Shown: positions 62,904 to 64,000 of the stretch, in pieces
Numbering within the stretch: position 1 is the first letter of the stretch
Layout of the letters: each line of letters starts with the position of its first letter
Assembly: GCA_964450405.1 (NCBI GenBank)
Contig: CAYVCQ010000018.1
Location: forward strand, 38,702 to 102,701
Direction: 5' to 3'
Length of the DNA stretch: 64,000 nt
DNA from: WRGT01 sp964450405
GTDB lineage: Bacteria > Spirochaetota > UBA4802 > UBA5550
Made by a program: the position numbers and the translations under genes
Notes under the pieces: generated by a model
Databases searched by the model: none
What the model was told of the DNA's origin: nothing
What the model saw: only the letters and a program-made list of their open reading frames with translations

Positions 62904-64000
62904 ATGAGCATTAAAATGACGAATGAAGAGCTTAAAGATCTTGCACCAAAACTGCCGTATAAAGTTGCAGATATAAGCTTAGCCGATTGGGGCAGAAAAG
63001 AGATCGAACTTGCAGAGGTTGAAATGCCCGGCCTGATGTCTGTAAGAGAGAAATATGGGAAAACAAAACCGCTTAAAGGACTTAAAGTTGCAGGAAGTCT
63101 TCATATGACAATTCAGACTGCAGTTTTAATTGAAACTCTTTCAGCACTTGGTGCTGATGTAAGATGGGCGTCCTGCAACATTTTCTCAACACAGGATCAT
63201 GCAGCAGCGGCAATTGCTAAAGACGGAAAAACACCTGTATTCGCATGGAAGGGTGAGACCCTGGAAGAATACTGGTGGTGTACAGAGATGGCTCTCACAT
63301 GGCCTGACGGAAGCGGTCCTGATCTTCTTGTTGATGACGGTGGAGACGCTACACTTTTTATCCACTATTGCTACAAAGCTGAGAAAGATATCAAATTTCT
63401 TGATCAGAATCCTGAACATAAAGAGATGCAGATAATTCTTGATCGTATCAAACATTGTGTAAAGAAGTACCCGACACGATGGACTGCAAACGTTAAGAAT
63501 ATCCGCGGAGTATCCGAAGAGACAACTACCGGTGTTCATAGACTTTATCAGATGGAGAAAAATGGAGAGCTTCTTTTCCCTGCGATAAATGTTAACGACT
63601 CTGTTACAAAATCTAAATTTGATAATCTCTACGGCTGCCGTGAGTCACTTGTTGATGGAATCAAGAGAGCAACAGACATTATGGTTGCAGGAAAGATTGT
63701 TGTTGTTGCCGGATATGGAGATGTTGGTAAAGGATCAGCTCAGTCAATGAGATGGTTTGGAGCCAGAGTTCTTGTTACAGAAATTGATCCGATCTGTGCT
63801 CTTCAGGCTGCAATGGAAGGCTATGAGGTTACAACAATGGATAAGGCTGCCTCTATTGGTGATATTTTTGTTACTACTACAGGTAACATGGACGTTATAA
63901 CTGGCGCTCACATGGAGAAGATGAAGGATAACGCAATTGTCTGCAACATCGGTCACTTCGACAGTGAGATCGCAATGTATTATCTTGAGCAGAATAAGAA
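62904..64000 (+). CDS. ahcY: Adenosylhomocysteinase (3'-truncated by window edge)
   Basis: The frame is open from ATG 62904 (AAGGAG upstream) to the window end, giving 365 codons of a usual 430-475. It starts YKVADISLADWGRKEIELAE; substrate motifs are GSLHMTIQTAVLIETL and CNIFSTQDHAAAAI. It has NVNDSVTKSKFDNLYGCRES and the NAD-binding loop VVAGYGDVGKGSAQ. The enzyme splits SAH to adenosine and homocysteine, clearing the inhibitor made by methyltransferases such as CheR. Placement after an ArsR-type regulator with a methyltransferase domain points to SAM-cycle control. Confidence 0.97.
   Translation, partial: MSIKMTNEELKDLAPKLPYKVADISLADWGRKEIELAEVEMPGLMSVREKYGKTKPLKGLKVAGSLHMTIQTAVLIETLSALGADVRWASCNIFSTQDHAAAAIAKDGKTPVFAWKGETLEEYWWCTEMALTWPDGSGPDLLVDDGGDATLFIHYCYKAEKDIKFLDQNPEHKEMQIILDRIKHCVKKYPTRWTANVKNIRGVSEETTTGVHRLYQMEKNGELLFPAINVNDSVTKSKFDNLYGCRESLVDGIKRATDIMVAGKIVVVAGYGDVGKGSAQSMRWFGARVLVTEIDPICALQAAMEGYEVTTMDKAASIGDIFVTTTGNMDVITGAHMEKMKDNAIVCNIGHFDSEIAMYYLEQNK

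Overview
The window looks like a chromosomal segment from a motile, two-component-rich, Gram-negative bacterium of moderate-to-low GC. A spirochaete (Spirochaetota) is the best guess. This rests on general resemblance: a complete chemotaxis operon with poly-HAMP and six-TM chemoreceptors, an Rpn-type nuclease gene, a LolB-like outer-membrane lipoprotein, and an ArsR-methyltransferase beside ahcY. There is no rRNA or other decisive marker, so the phylum is inference. I found no tRNA, rRNA, CRISPR array or prophage.

Layout. (1) 1-18357 is a block of same-strand sensor kinases. Four (4685, 7432, 9252, 12360), with distant copies at 19649 and 24307, end in almost the same HisKA_2/HWE-like kinase module. 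Their sensory fronts differ: REC plus multiple PAS, a periplasmic solute-binding (SBP_bac_3) domain, or a DUF3365/Tll0287-like domain with a CxxCH haem motif. Classical BarA-like hybrid kinases lie at 1 and 15169, and a REC-HATPase protein at 13872. (2) 18468-19638 holds cheD and a divergent cheY-like gene. (3) 19649-27333 holds more kinases, interrupted by a PIN/antitoxin pair whose toxin is frameshifted. (4) 27334-28590 has 50-bp direct repeats and an Rpn-family nuclease gene. (5) 28891-43338 is a chemotaxis cluster in the order cheW, short cheR-like, MBL-fold protein, MCP, MCP, cheR, cheB, cheW, cheY, STAS, cheA. (6) 43546-48627 holds a hybrid kinase, a NarX-like kinase and a NarL-like regulator. 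(7) 48881-51306 holds an unknown gene tail to tail with a REC-GAF-PP2C phosphatase. (8) 51719-55241 encodes envelope proteins: an exported protein, a TPR protein and a LolB-like lipoprotein. (9) 55420-57741 is a class II ribonucleotide reductase on the minus strand. (10) 58163-61553 holds two six-TM chemoreceptors. (11) From 61748 to the window end are an ArsR-type regulator fused to a methyltransferase and ahcY, which is cut by the window edge.

How the parts fit. Ligand, redox and cytoplasmic signals probably enter through the swapped sensory domains and converge on near-identical kinase cores. The chemotaxis operon supplies adaptation (CheR, CheB, CheD) and phosphorelay (CheA, CheY). It also carries unusual parts: an MBL-fold protein beside the receptors, a STAS protein, and a possible MshEN-like segment inside CheA. 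A PP2C phosphatase nearby could be a partner-switch input for the STAS protein.

Intergenic DNA is dominated by three families of GC-rich palindromic repeats, called A, B and C here. They fill most gaps over 100 bp, show paired (compensatory) base changes in their stems, and in at least two places run up to the Shine-Dalgarno position of a kinase gene. The most noteworthy items are the identical 1.8-kb tract shared by the two poly-HAMP receptors, the repeat families, the ArsR-methyltransferase operator next to ahcY, and the triple CACGTTCGTG array before the chemotaxis operon.
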